In this document: piece after piece, positions 1-21,099 of the stretch | How the letters are laid out: each line of letters begins with the position of its first letter | How positions within the stretch are numbered: position 1 is the first letter of the stretch | NCBI GenBank assembly: GCA_039621445.1 | Contig: CP154956.1 | Location: 74,190,192 to 74,254,191, forward strand | Direction of reading: 5' to 3' | DNA: 64,000 nucleotides | DNA from: Euglena gracilis | Taxonomy: Eukaryota > Euglenida > Euglenophyceae > Euglenales | Position numbers and translations under genes: made by a program | The notes under the pieces: generated by a model | What the model was told of the DNA's origin: nothing | The model's input: only the letters and a program-made list of their open reading frames with translations | The model's database searches: none

Positions 1-801
1 TTTTGTCCATATTGTCCATGTTGTCCACATTGTCCATATGTCAAACACATGCTTGACATCGGTGTTCTTCAACACCGTCCTTCAACACCAACCAAATCAC
101 ATGCTCGAACTTTGCCCACGTTCAACTAATCCATTTCTATAACCAACGAACCCGTTTCCGCACTTTTTTTCCCACCCAAGGGACCCGCCTCAAGAAAAAA
201 CCCTTGGGTGTTGAGGTGTGGGTACTCATCCAATGATGATGAGGACACTAGGGGTTTCAGAGACCCCACATCCAATCCTACTCCCCTGGTCACAAGTAAG
301 GGGCACCATGGCTGACATTGTTGGTTATGGTGAACAGAGAGTGACGCCTTGCTCGTGCAATTTTTTTTTTGGCCAAAATTCTTTCATTTCAGCTGTTTTT
401 GGTGATTTTGGTTTAATATTGGGCTTATTGTTGGAAAATTTTCCAAGTCCTTTAGGAATGTCACAAACTCAGCGCATTTTTTTGCGCATTTTTTTGCGCA
501 TTTTTGCGCATTTTTTCCGAGGGCCGTCCAGCGCATTCCCCACCCCCCTGCTTTAATGTAAGACCAGAATGATTGATTCACTTTTAAATATTGAATATCG
601 GACGAAAAGCGAAGCGCAGGAGCAGGAATAGAGAGAGAGAGCATTAACTTTGCTCATGTCACAAATGCGGCAGACATATTTTGTCCTTGGGGTCTGTATC
701 CTCATAAGGAACAGAGCATGGTTGACACAGGTTGACACAGACCCCCCCCAAGGTGATGGACACAGTTGTGCGGGGTCAGCACCATTCCGCTGCCCACTCA
801 G
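1..801. other. Intronic or upstream sequence, no exon seen
   Basis: AT-moderate sequence with three tandem TTTTTTGCGCA units at about 475-515. No coding-like exon is recognised before 802. It is presumably intron of the helicase. Confidence 0.4.
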
Positions 802-12235
<11,434 letters not shown>

Positions 12236-12250
<15 letters not shown>

Positions 12251-12651
12251 GGAGGGCGTACATGGTTTAGGTGGGGGGGTGTCCCCCCCACCCACCCCCC
12301 CTCCTGGCCCGCGGGGGGGGGGGGGGTCCGGACCCCCCCCCCCCACACCTGCCAGGGGGGTCCGGACCGACCCTCGGAGGGGTTCCCGGGACCCCCCCCA
12401 AAAAGGATCAATTTTTCCTCCGGCGCTTCGCGCCGAAAAATTTGTTGTTTTTTTTTGCATTTTTGGCACATTTTTGCCCAAAAAGTGCCCAAAATGGCAC
12501 TTTTTTTTGGTCGTTTTGGGGGGTCAAAATTTTTCGGTCACCCAGACCGCGCAACTGTTTAGGTGGGGGGGTGTCCCCCCCACCCCCCCCTCCTGGCCCG
12601 CAGGGGGGGGGGGGTCCGGACCCCCCCCACCTGTCCTTATATCGAACCCTG
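12236..12651. mobile_element. hAT-like MITE with 8-bp target duplication AACGGGGC
   Basis: Starts CAGGGTTTGATATAAGGA and ends TCCTTATATCGAACCCTG. AACGGGGC is present exactly on both sides (12228-12235 and 12652-12659). The interior holds G/C runs and a GGCGCTTCGCGCC hairpin. No ORF for a transposase. Confidence 0.85.
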
Positions 12652-13660
12652 AACGGGGCACGGGCAGTTCTGCTTCTGCAGGGCTGTCGGCTCCGGCTTT
12701 CGCCTAGAATCAAATCCCCAAACCTTGCCCCCTTGCCCCCCTTCCCGACCAATGTCCAATTTAGCAATTGCATAGGGGCAGGTGGCCCCTGGTGGAGTTT
12801 GGAACCCATTTCAACAATTCCCCCTCGAACAACGCCTCACCCCCCCAACCCGCCCTGGTGATCCAGCCGCTCCAACCACCGCGGCCATCGGCCATCCTTT
12901 CCGGACCCACAACCCCCTGCCCTTCAACCCCCTCTCCCAGGGCTTCGCCGGGCCCTGTCGACCAGTCTCCCAGCCCGGCCTCCACCGGCCACCCGCCGCC
13001 CCGACCACCGCACCCCCTCACGGCCCCCGCCACCCGTGACAACACCGTGGTGCGCTGGGCGATGCCCACAGAACGCCCCCGGGGTGTGGGCTTGGTGCCC
13101 TCCATGTTGATTGTGGCTCGCAACAGTGGCAGGGGGGGGCATGCGGCTCACATGCCATTTCGGGATTAGTTTTCTTAGTTCTGAAATCTGTTCTGCAATC
13201 TCCAATGCATGCCATAGATGCTCCCTTTGGACTCCCTTTTTGTTGTGTTTTATTTTTGCCACCATCTTTTCAATTTTTTCAATTTATTGTTCACATGATT
13301 TTCAAAGGGTTTGGCCTAATTGGCCACACCAGTTATTGGCCAGAAATACCTAGCTGTGTACAATGTGGTCGGTTTTTTGACAGCTTTAAACCACATAAAT
13401 TCCCCCCAGGGTTGGTCCTGGAAAGTGAATAACCTGGGGTTCAGACTCCCCAGCGTTCAACAAGGGCGTTTAACATTTCCTTGTGTTTTTGTCCAACCCT
13501 GCGCAGTGCGGCAAGCTTGTTCAAGGAATAGGGTTGGGGTCAGGGCTATTGGCCAGGGATGGGATTAGGATTAGAATTGTGTTAGGGTTGGGATTCGGGT
13601 CTCAGAAAGAAAGGTCCATGCGTCGGCTTTCCTCGCCTCTGAGCTTGCACCCATCAAAGT
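12652..13660. other. Pro-rich reading frames, no firm exon
   Basis: An open frame at about 12770-13050 is Pro/Ser/Thr-rich (for example PSAILSGPTTPCPSTPS) and could be a disordered tail of the helicase. I see no secure splice pair. The rest is AT-richer noncoding sequence. Confidence 0.25.
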
Positions 13661-15237
13661 CTTAGGTGGCGCATCTCGCACTTAAGCTTTTTTTTTTGGT
13701 CGATGTGCGCATTTGCGCAAATCGACCAAAAAGCACCGAGAATTTTGGTTGGTGCCCGCAATTGTGAAATGCCATCAACCTTGGCCCCCAAAAAGGATCG
13801 TTTTTCGGCTTCCCAAGAACAAGCTATCTGGTACAGTGAGGCACAATGAAGCAGGAGCCTTCTGTGATACTCAATGTTTTGTACTTATTTTTGGGGGGGC
13901 TGGTGGGTGCCTTGGGAATCTTTGGTCCTCCTGGATTTTGAAGTTCATGATCACGGTGAGTACAGAAGGAGAGGGGGTCCAGCACCACAGAAATAAAAGG
14001 GAGGTAACATCACAATCTTCTCAAAATCATTTTCCAGAAAACACACTGCATACACACTGCCATAGGAGGCTCTTGGTTGGTTTTAAAGTGGTCGGTGTGC
14101 GCAAATGCGCACATGGACGATGTGCGCATTTGCGCACACCGACATTTACGCTGTTGTGTGGGTGCCACGGAGCCTTAAACATCAGTGGGGCATTGATGGA
14201 CAACTTGCCACTGAATTCAACTGCAACAAACTGGTAGCAGTCCTCCTGTGTTCTGTATCACCCTCATCAACCCCCAGTGGCTGAATTCTCGAGCAGTCCA
14301 TTGCTTATGCGGCACATGCACTTCCACTGCTTTCATTATTAACTTTCAACGGGCCACAAAACTTCAGAAAGTAAGCAAAGGGGTGCCCTGCCTCCCCACC
14401 TCCAGAGCACAACCTGGCGCTGGCAGTTGTCACACAGGGAATGGGGGTGGCAGTACTGGGGTTTTGGTGTTTTTGTCGGTGTTTTTTTTTCACTTTGGGG
14501 GGATAGGTCCGGGGGTTTTTGTGTTATTCCGACCTCAAAAAACAGCAAAAAACACGCAATTCCCAGGAGAGCCGGTGCCCAAAACGAGAGATCGTCCGTA
14601 TTTTGTCCAATCCTGCTCCCTCTCGCTCTTACCCCTTGTTAGCTCTTAGCCTTGGCAACAGGGACTTCTGAGACAAGAGAAGGATCGAAACAGGAGGAGG
14701 GCAGATTGTGGAGGTGTTGTGCTCCAAGGATAAAACCTGGAAACGTTGTTTTGTTTTGATGTTTCAGGGGCTAAGAAATGGTTTTTGACAGGCTCAATTG
14801 CAGATGCTCAAATTCGAGCCCGTGGGCTGGTCCTTTTATTGTTTTTGAATTCTACAAAATACCTCGCACTCGCGGATTTCCAAACTACAGTAGTGCCACA
14901 CCCTCTAAATGTCACGGGTGTTCAGTTGCACAAGTGGGTGTTGTGTGCAGATGAGCAACCCAGCCAGGCACACTGTTTTTCGCATTTGCAAAACCCAACC
15001 ATTTGCACAATTTCACAAACACATCGTATACCACATGCTGTGGTGACACCGGCTCCTAGGCACCTTATTTGCCAAAGTCCCTGCTTCCATCTTCATGTCC
15101 AGGAACACCCCATCACATCCTGCTCACATTTTTGGGTTATTGGGATCACATCTTGTCAATTTCGTAAAAATGTCGATGTGTGCATTTGCACACATCGACA
15201 AAGAAGAAAAGATTAAGTGCGAGGTGCGCCGCCTAAG
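13661..15237. mobile_element. 1.58-kb non-autonomous TIR element with palindromic termini
   Basis: The left end (13661-13727) and the right end (15172-15237, reverse complement) match at most positions over about 66 bp, starting CTTAGGYGGCGCAYCTCGCA. The 5-bp direct repeat AAAGT flanks it at 13656-13660 and 15238-15242. If the terminal repeat includes one more base, the duplication is AAG instead. Each terminus ends inward in a small palindrome (13698-13727 and 15172-15199). No transposase ORF is seen. Superfamily is not assigned. Confidence 0.8.
14091..14143. repeat. 53-nt palindrome with perfect 24-bp arms
   Basis: GTCGGTGTGCGCAAATGC begins an arm that is exactly mirrored to 14143 around a 5-nt centre GGACG. 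It contains the same GTGCGCATTTGCGCAC core as the terminal palindromes of the surrounding TIR element, so it may be an inner copy of that end. Confidence 0.9.
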
Positions 15238-15421
15238 AAAGTGGTACCCCCACTGTTGTGCGCATCCGTCCTCAAAGCCACACACACAGTTCTTTTTTTT
15301 TTTAAAGGGGCCGGGCTGTGCCAACAGAGGACTATTTGAAGACCCGCCCGTCACTGCCCAATGGTACGCTGCCCGTCCAGACAGCTGCTTCCCAGAACCT
15401 CTTTCCACACACCATTGAATC

Positions 15422-15819
15422 CAGGGGATTTCTTAAGCCGGAGGGCACCCTACCCCCCGGGGGGGGGGTCATCCAGCCAACCAGCAGCTCAAATCCAGCC
15501 AGCAGCCCAAATTCGGGCTGGGAGCCCCCCCTGGGGGGGGTCGAGTGAAATAAAGTCGGGTCCAGCCCGGCCGGAGGCCGGGCCAGCCGGCCGCAGGCTG
15601 GCCAGCCAACTGGGCTGCCCAGCTCACCTATCCATGCATTTTTCCCCTCATCACAGCCCCCCCAGCCTTGATCTAGCTCCATCCATCAAAATATCGAAAA
15701 TGGCAAAAATGTTTTAGAAAACTTTGTTTTTTCATCGACCCAGCCCAGCCCAGCCCCCTCCAGCCCCGGACCCCCCTCCCCCCCATCCCCCCGGGGGGGG
15801 GTCCTTAAGAAATTCCCTG
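15422..15819. mobile_element. hAT-like MITE with 8-bp target duplication RTTGAATC
   Basis: Starts CAGGGGATTTCTTAAG and ends CTTAAGAAATTCCCTG. ATTGAATC precedes it (15414-15421) and GTTGAATC follows it (15820-15827), one mismatch in eight. The interior is G/C-run rich. A matching loose end AAGAAATTCCCTGGT occurs at about 9340. Confidence 0.75.
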
Positions 15820-15898
15820 GTTGAATCACACACCACACCTGAAGGATTATTTTTTCCTTTGTTGCTGGAAAAGTCCTATGCCATGTGTGCAGCTTTCG

Positions 15899-16035
15899 TG
15901 TGTGGGTGTGGGTGTGTGTTTGTGTGTGTGTATGTGTGTGCGTGCGTGCGTGTGTGCGCGCGCGCGTGCGTGCGTGCGTGTGTGTGTGTGTGTGTGTGCG
16001 TGTGTGTATGTATGTGTGTGTGCGTGCATGTATGC
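15899..16035. repeat. TG/TGCG microsatellite
   Basis: TG and TGCG repeats; they resume at 16242-16290 beyond the probable MITE at 16037-16241. Confidence 0.9.
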
Positions 16036-16036
16036 G

Positions 16037-16241
16037 AAGGGCTGTATGGGCATCCCCGAAATATGGGTGGTGGGTGGGGGGTTCGACCCCCCCATCCTGG
16101 TGGGTGGGGGGTGACCCCCCACCCCTTCCCGCATTTGCGGGGTCAAAATTATCTTCGGCGCCTTTGGCGCCCAAGGAGTTTTTCCTGGCGGGGTGCATGG
16201 TGGGGGGGTCACCTCATCCACCAGGCCTTCCCATACAGCCC
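16037..16241. mobile_element. Probable hAT-like MITE inside a TG microsatellite
   Basis: Starts AAGGGCTGTATGGGCATCC and ends TTCCCATACAGCCCTG. Flanking TGTATGCG and CGCGTGCG are alike but not identical, which could be a decayed duplication or simply the surrounding TG/CG repeat. A similar right end (CCCGTACAGCCCTG) is at about 52597. Confidence 0.5.
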
Positions 16242-16393
16242 TGCGCGTGCGTGCGTGCGTGCGTTTGCGCGCGTATGTGTGTGTGTGTGCGCCATGCAAT
16301 CACTTAGTCACTGGCCGACCCCTGCAACTGCAATAAAAATATGACTCAACAGTGACGGCAAACGCCTGTGAATCGAGGCACCCACACGCCGAG

Positions 16394-16520
16394 GGTTCAT
16401 GGACATCTTCAGGGCAGCCCAATCGGTCGGTGCTTCTGAGAGGAATGCAACATCCCCAAGTTCGGCACCCGGGGAGACCACCCAAAGCGGGCCTGCAGTG
16501 GTCCATGTGGTCCACAGCAG
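16394..16520 (+). CDS. Coding-like exon, Ser/Ala-rich, unrecognised
   Basis: Between GCCGAG and GCAG/GTCCGT the plus strand reads an open frame including GFMDIFRAAQSVGASERNAT. Composition is protein-like and free of low complexity. Phase does not join directly to the exon at 17344, so linkage to the following exons is only by position. Confidence 0.35.
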
Positions 16521-17343
16521 GTCCGTCGATTAAATCTGACGAATGAGCCCAATCGAAAAAAAAACATATCTATCCATCTATTTTGAACACCCCCCAACCT
16601 CCAAGTCATACAACATATCACACAGAATATTGCATGCAATATTTTAGATATCATACGATATTTATTATTGAAAATGACCAATGCGCAAATGCATTGAATA
16701 GAAACCGATCTATGCATAATACAAGCGTCATATAGACAATTTCATGCGAAGTGTGTGATGGCTCAAGCAGTCATTTGGAGATCGGTGAACGAGACCAATA
16801 TTGGGGGCCATTGATTGCCATAATTGCTTGCATCAAGCCGGTCTTCAAGGAATTGAGACGTTTTTGTTTTTACTACGGACTCCCCTTTCAGGCCACCTTT
16901 TGCCAAGGGCCGATCTGGAGTGCAGTTGGGGTCGATAATTTAAAGGTCCATAACCCCATTTTTTGATGGTTTGCTTAGATGGACGATGGTCCAAGAATGT
17001 CAGAAATCAGTTTTTTGTGTCACCCTGGTTTTGCCTGTTTTTCTGTGAATTTCGAGTTGACCGCCCTGGGAAAGCAGCTTGTTTTGCCCTGTTTAGGACT
17101 GACTGCTCTGGCTTGCATGCACCATCGTAATCCTTCTCATACGTCCCGCGTCTTATCCTCCAAGGAGCTGTTCCTTCTGGACCTTGAATGAAAAGATGTA
17201 GCGCAAGTTTCCTGCGGTGAACACTGTGGGAATTTTTTTTCGCGCCGATTCTCGTTAACCGTTCTGATGAGCAGAGTCCAATCCTGCAACATAATGAAGT
17301 GGCCAAACCCAACCCTTTCCAACGTTGATCCAAGTCATCACAG

Positions 17344-17926
17344 GGTATAGCGCCATTCAGCCCCCTTTGCGCCTGGTGGCCGCCAAAGTGGTCGCCAAAG
17401 CGCGGCCGCAAATGGTGGGCTGGCGCTGCGACGATCGCCCAGCACAGTGCCCGGTGCCGCTTCCCTCCATCGGTCTGTGTGATGGCTTTGTGGTGTCAAT
17501 TTCAATTCCGCCATATCCGGAATTTCAAGTGCTTCCAACTGGGGTCTGGCTGGTGGATTCCGATGATGGTCAGCTCTCCAAAGTGTTTGTGTCCCGCTGC
17601 TATCAAATTGGGTCACATACACGCACGCACACACACACACACACACACATCTTTATACATTCACAGACTTTGTATTTGGATTTACATTTACAGATTTATA
17701 TTTATCTATGTACATATTGCAGTGGAAAGCCCCCAATGAACCATTTCTATATCTGTCAGGGAAAGAATGTGTTGATCAAATGAATATTTCAGTGGTTCGA
17801 AAGGCACCGCCGGTGAGCGATGCGGCCACTGAGAGTGCGTCCTCCAGCTCCCCCACAACAGCGCCGTGGCTACCCAACGGCACACCACGCCACAGCGAGG
17901 CAGGGACTGAAGGGGACCGGGATCAG
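17344..17926 (+). CDS. Two phase-matched exons of an unrecognised protein
   Basis: Exon 17344-17472 (after CACAG, before GTCTGT) reads PPLRLVAAKVVAKARPQMVG and a short Cys-containing tail. Exon 17793-17926 (after TTTCAG, before GTTTCG) reads a Ser/Ala/Pro-rich stretch including SDAATESASSSSPTTAPW. The split Val codon rebuilds in frame across the intron, which supports real coding. I recognise no domain. It could be a disordered tail of the upstream helicase or a separate gene. Confidence 0.45.
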
Positions 17927-18404
17927 GTTTCGGAGGTGCATATGCCGCCTTTGGACCTCCAAATTGCCTTCAACGGAGGAGTGACAAGTTTTGGTTGTAA
18001 CTTGCCTCAAAGAATAAGTTTCCCCACAAGTTAAAACATTTTTTTTCCTTCATTTTTGCCATATTTTTTAGTCGTTGTCGCCTCATACCGATTGCACCTT
18101 CTCCACGATATGTTGGGTGGCAGACCAGTAGATAGACCGATGAATGTTCTGCAACACCATTTATCTTTGTTGTCTCTGAGAATGGATTTGGCTGTCCACA
18201 CAGCACTTTTTACTTACACAGTGTGCCAAAATCTGCACACACAATGTGTACACCACAGCCCAAGCCTATGGGGTGACACAGGCGGTAGGGCATTGTGGCT
18301 GAGTACCCACTCGCATTCTCGAGGGGGTAAAGCTCATTTTTGGCACTTTGCAAGATTGTTGCCAACTTTGTGAGCCAATATGCATGGGTTGTATTTCTTG
18401 TGGA

Positions 18405-18409
<5 letters not shown>

Positions 18410-18446
<37 letters not shown>

Positions 18447-18692
18447 TGAGGGAGGGAGGAGGGAGGGAGGGAGGGAGGGAGGGAGGGAGGGAGGGAGGGA
18501 GGGAGGGAGGGAGGGAGGGAGGGAGGGAGGGAGGGAGGGAGGGAGGGAGGGAGGGAGGGAGGGAGTGAGGGAGGGAGGGAGGGAGGGAGGGAGGGAGGGA
18601 GGGAGGGAGGGAGGGAGGGAGGGAGGGAGGGAGGGAGGGAGTGAGTGAGTGAGTGAGTGAGTGAGTGAGTGTGTGTGTGTGTGTGTGTGTGT
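18410..18692. repeat. Compound TG, GGGA, GTGA, TG microsatellite
   Basis: A GGGA tetranucleotide array (about 18453-18640) lies between two TG runs (18410-18440 and 18671-18692), with a GTGA transition at its right end. The plus strand is an almost pure purine tract of nearly 200 bp. Confidence 0.97.
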
Positions 18693-18716
18693 GCAAGTCG
18701 GCCAGTGATCTTACAG

Positions 18717-18901
18717 CAAAGCGAAAGAATGACTCCCTTGAGCACCGCTGCACCTGAGGTCAACGTGGCATCGAGCACATCGCCCAGTAACTTCCTTGTT
18801 GGCCAACCGGGGCCAGCTGCCCCGCCTTGGGCTGTCTTTCCAGCCACCCCCTTTACCTACCCATCCAGACCCCTTGGACTGATTGCAGTTGCAGTTCGAT
18901 G
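18717..18901 (+). CDS. Coding-like exon interrupted by a MITE
   Basis: After TTACAG at 18711-18716 the frame continues in phase from 17926 and reads STAAPEVNVASSTSPSNF and a Pro-rich stretch. At 18902 a 261-bp MITE is inserted with the 8-bp duplication GTTCGATG. On the far side (19163 onward) the frame is again open for about 30 codons. This suggests insertion into an exon or a recently lost splice site. Function unknown. Confidence 0.4.
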
Positions 18902-19162
18902 CGGGGATTTTTTTTTTAACTTCGGACCCGGGAGGGGGTTGGGGGGTGTTCCTCTGAACCCCCCCCCCCCAGGGGTACCCCCAAGGGCCATGTAGGTCCC
19001 CCGCCGGGGGCAGGGTTTCAGCGAAGTGCCGAAATTGTTTGACCCTGAAATTGTCCCCGAAAAAAAAAGCATACCCCGGACCCCCTTCCTCCCCCCGGGG
19101 AGGGTGTGGTTCCCCCTGGGCGGGTGGGGGCCCCCTCCCCCCGGTCTTACAAAAAATACCTG
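18902..19162. mobile_element. hAT-like MITE with 8-bp target duplication GTTCGATG
   Basis: Starts CGGGGATTTTTTTTTTAAC and ends TTACAAAAAATACCTG. GTTCGATG is exact on both sides (18894-18901 and 19163-19170). It sits in a coding-like frame. Confidence 0.75.
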
Positions 19163-19708
19163 GTTCGATGTGTGGGTGGTCGGCTCTCCAAGGCCTACCA
19201 CCACGCAGTCAGGCGAACGGCGAAGGCAAACGAGTGGGCATGTATTGCCCCTGGGGAGGGGAGAGTATAACCAATCCAGGGGGGTCGGCGAAACTTTTTG
19301 GATGATTGATGGAATAGGGTTAGGGTTAGGAGTTAGGCCTAATTTTAGCTTTTTAATTTTTGTGTCATTGATGGAACAGGGATAGGGTTAGGAGTTAGGA
19401 GTTCGTCTAATTTTCGGCCTAACTTGTACACCTCGATAAGGTATTGACCCCTCTGGGTTGGTTATATGCCCCCCGGGAGGGGGGGCGTATAAACAATGGC
19501 TGCCTTGCAAACACCACAACAGCACCAAAAAACCAAACCCCAGAGCATCTGCTAGCCCATGGGCTGTGGTGACAGTTCTTGCAAACTAGCACGGCCCCGC
19601 CCCACACAGCAGTGTCCCAGCCAGCTCTGCTGCAGCACTTCGTACAAAAATTGAGCCCAGTCCTATGAACGCTGACGTTTTCCTTTTTCCTGACCACTTC
19701 CATATTGC

Positions 19709-19782
19709 AGACCAAACAAACAAACAAACAAACAAACAAACAAACAAACAAACAAACAAACAAACAAACAAACAAACAAACA
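19709..19782. repeat. AAAC tetranucleotide microsatellite
   Basis: About 18 uninterrupted units. Confidence 0.97.
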
Positions 19783-19924
19783 TTGAATGTATGGTCATTC
19801 CCCACCAGCGTTGGGCTGGGCATCATTCAAAGATGAGCCTGCTGAGAGGTGCCTGGGGCACTTCTCCGTGGCCCGAGACCGAGACCGCCGAACCAGCCAT
19901 CTAAACCATTGGCGTTATCCGCAG

Positions 19925-20353
19925 CTCCGGGCGTCAATCGGTTCGCCAGGGACGAGGGGGCTGACCTTAGCAGCCCAAAGCGCTCCGGCCCCGTACCCCC
20001 CCGCCGGCCTCCCCACACCACCGCCCCACCCCGGCCCCTCGCTCCCGCCGCCTCCCGTGCCGCCCGCCGCCGCCACCGCGGCCGCCGCCGCCGCCGCGGC
20101 CGCCGCCACCGCCACGCACTCGCCCTGGGTACCCGACGCAGCCCCACTGCCACTCAGGCCGCGGTGCCTTCTTTCGCGAGCCAAGGAAGCCCCCCTCCCC
20201 TCCCTTGGCCGAGCGACACAGTTGGCTGAGTCTCCAGGTTCGTTGCTCTCTGCAGTGGAGCATGGGCCCCAACAGAGACCTCCTGAGCTGCTCACCGCCG
20301 CCTGGGGCCGAGCACTCCTGCCGGCCACCCTCCCCCTCCGCCGCGGCAACACG
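19925..20353 (+). CDS. Pro/Ala-rich exons of an unrecognised protein
   Basis: Candidate exon 19925-20128 (after CCGCAG, before GTACCC) reads a Pro-rich run and an alanine run of about ten. Candidate exon 20256-20353 (after CTGCAG, before GTTCGT) reads NRDLLSCSPPPGAEHS. The low-complexity composition makes the frame choice weak. These may belong with 17344-18901. Further Pro/Ala-rich frames at about 20530-21050 are weaker still. Confidence 0.3.
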
Positions 20354-21099
20354 GTTCGTCCTGCGCCAATATATGGGCGTTTGCCCCCGCATGAGGCCAG
20401 CCCAAATGCTCCCCCCCCCCCAAAGGCCCCCCTTTAGGGCTTAATGACAACCAGACCCTCAACCCCGTCCGTCCGCCTGACTGGCCACAGATGTTTGGGG
20501 CCTTGGGTAGAGGGTGGTTTTGAGTGGTGCCGCCCCTCAGCGCCATCGCCTCCGCCTGCGCTGTCCCCCCCGGTGGCTCCCTTGGCGGGGGTGGGGCCCG
20601 CGGCGCCGGCCAGCCCAGAGGCGGCCAGGCCCCCCCACAAATGGAGAGGCGTGATGGCCGCATTTGCCAGGCGGCCATCCACGCATGGCAAATGAGGAAC
20701 CATCCACTGTTGCTGAAGGACGTTGGGCACTGCAATGGCAGGGACCATGCCTTGGCGCCCCCACTGCTCGGAAGCGTCGGTCCCCTCCAAGAGCACCCGC
20801 CAGCCTGCTCCGCAATAGTTGTTTGGGTGGGGGGCAGCACAGTGAATGCACCGATGAAAATCCTGCGCTGTGAACGCGCCCGCATTTGCCCTTTGCCGCC
20901 CAAAATGGAATTATTAGAACAAGGGCCGTGGGAGGGGCCTGCTGGTGGCCTTGGCCAGCCTTGTCCCCTGCCCCTCCCCCCGGATGGCGCAGCTTTTGAG
21001 CCGCTCCCGCCCCCTCTGATGTCCCGTGCAGACTGCCCGATCTACGGTGCAACACCATGGAGCGTAGGGAGGGGGGTGGGCCGGTGTGTCAATGGTTGA

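Noticed and set aside
18266-18847. Pro-Ser-Leu and Gly-Arg-Glu repeat frames
   Set aside because: Translation of the GGGA array.
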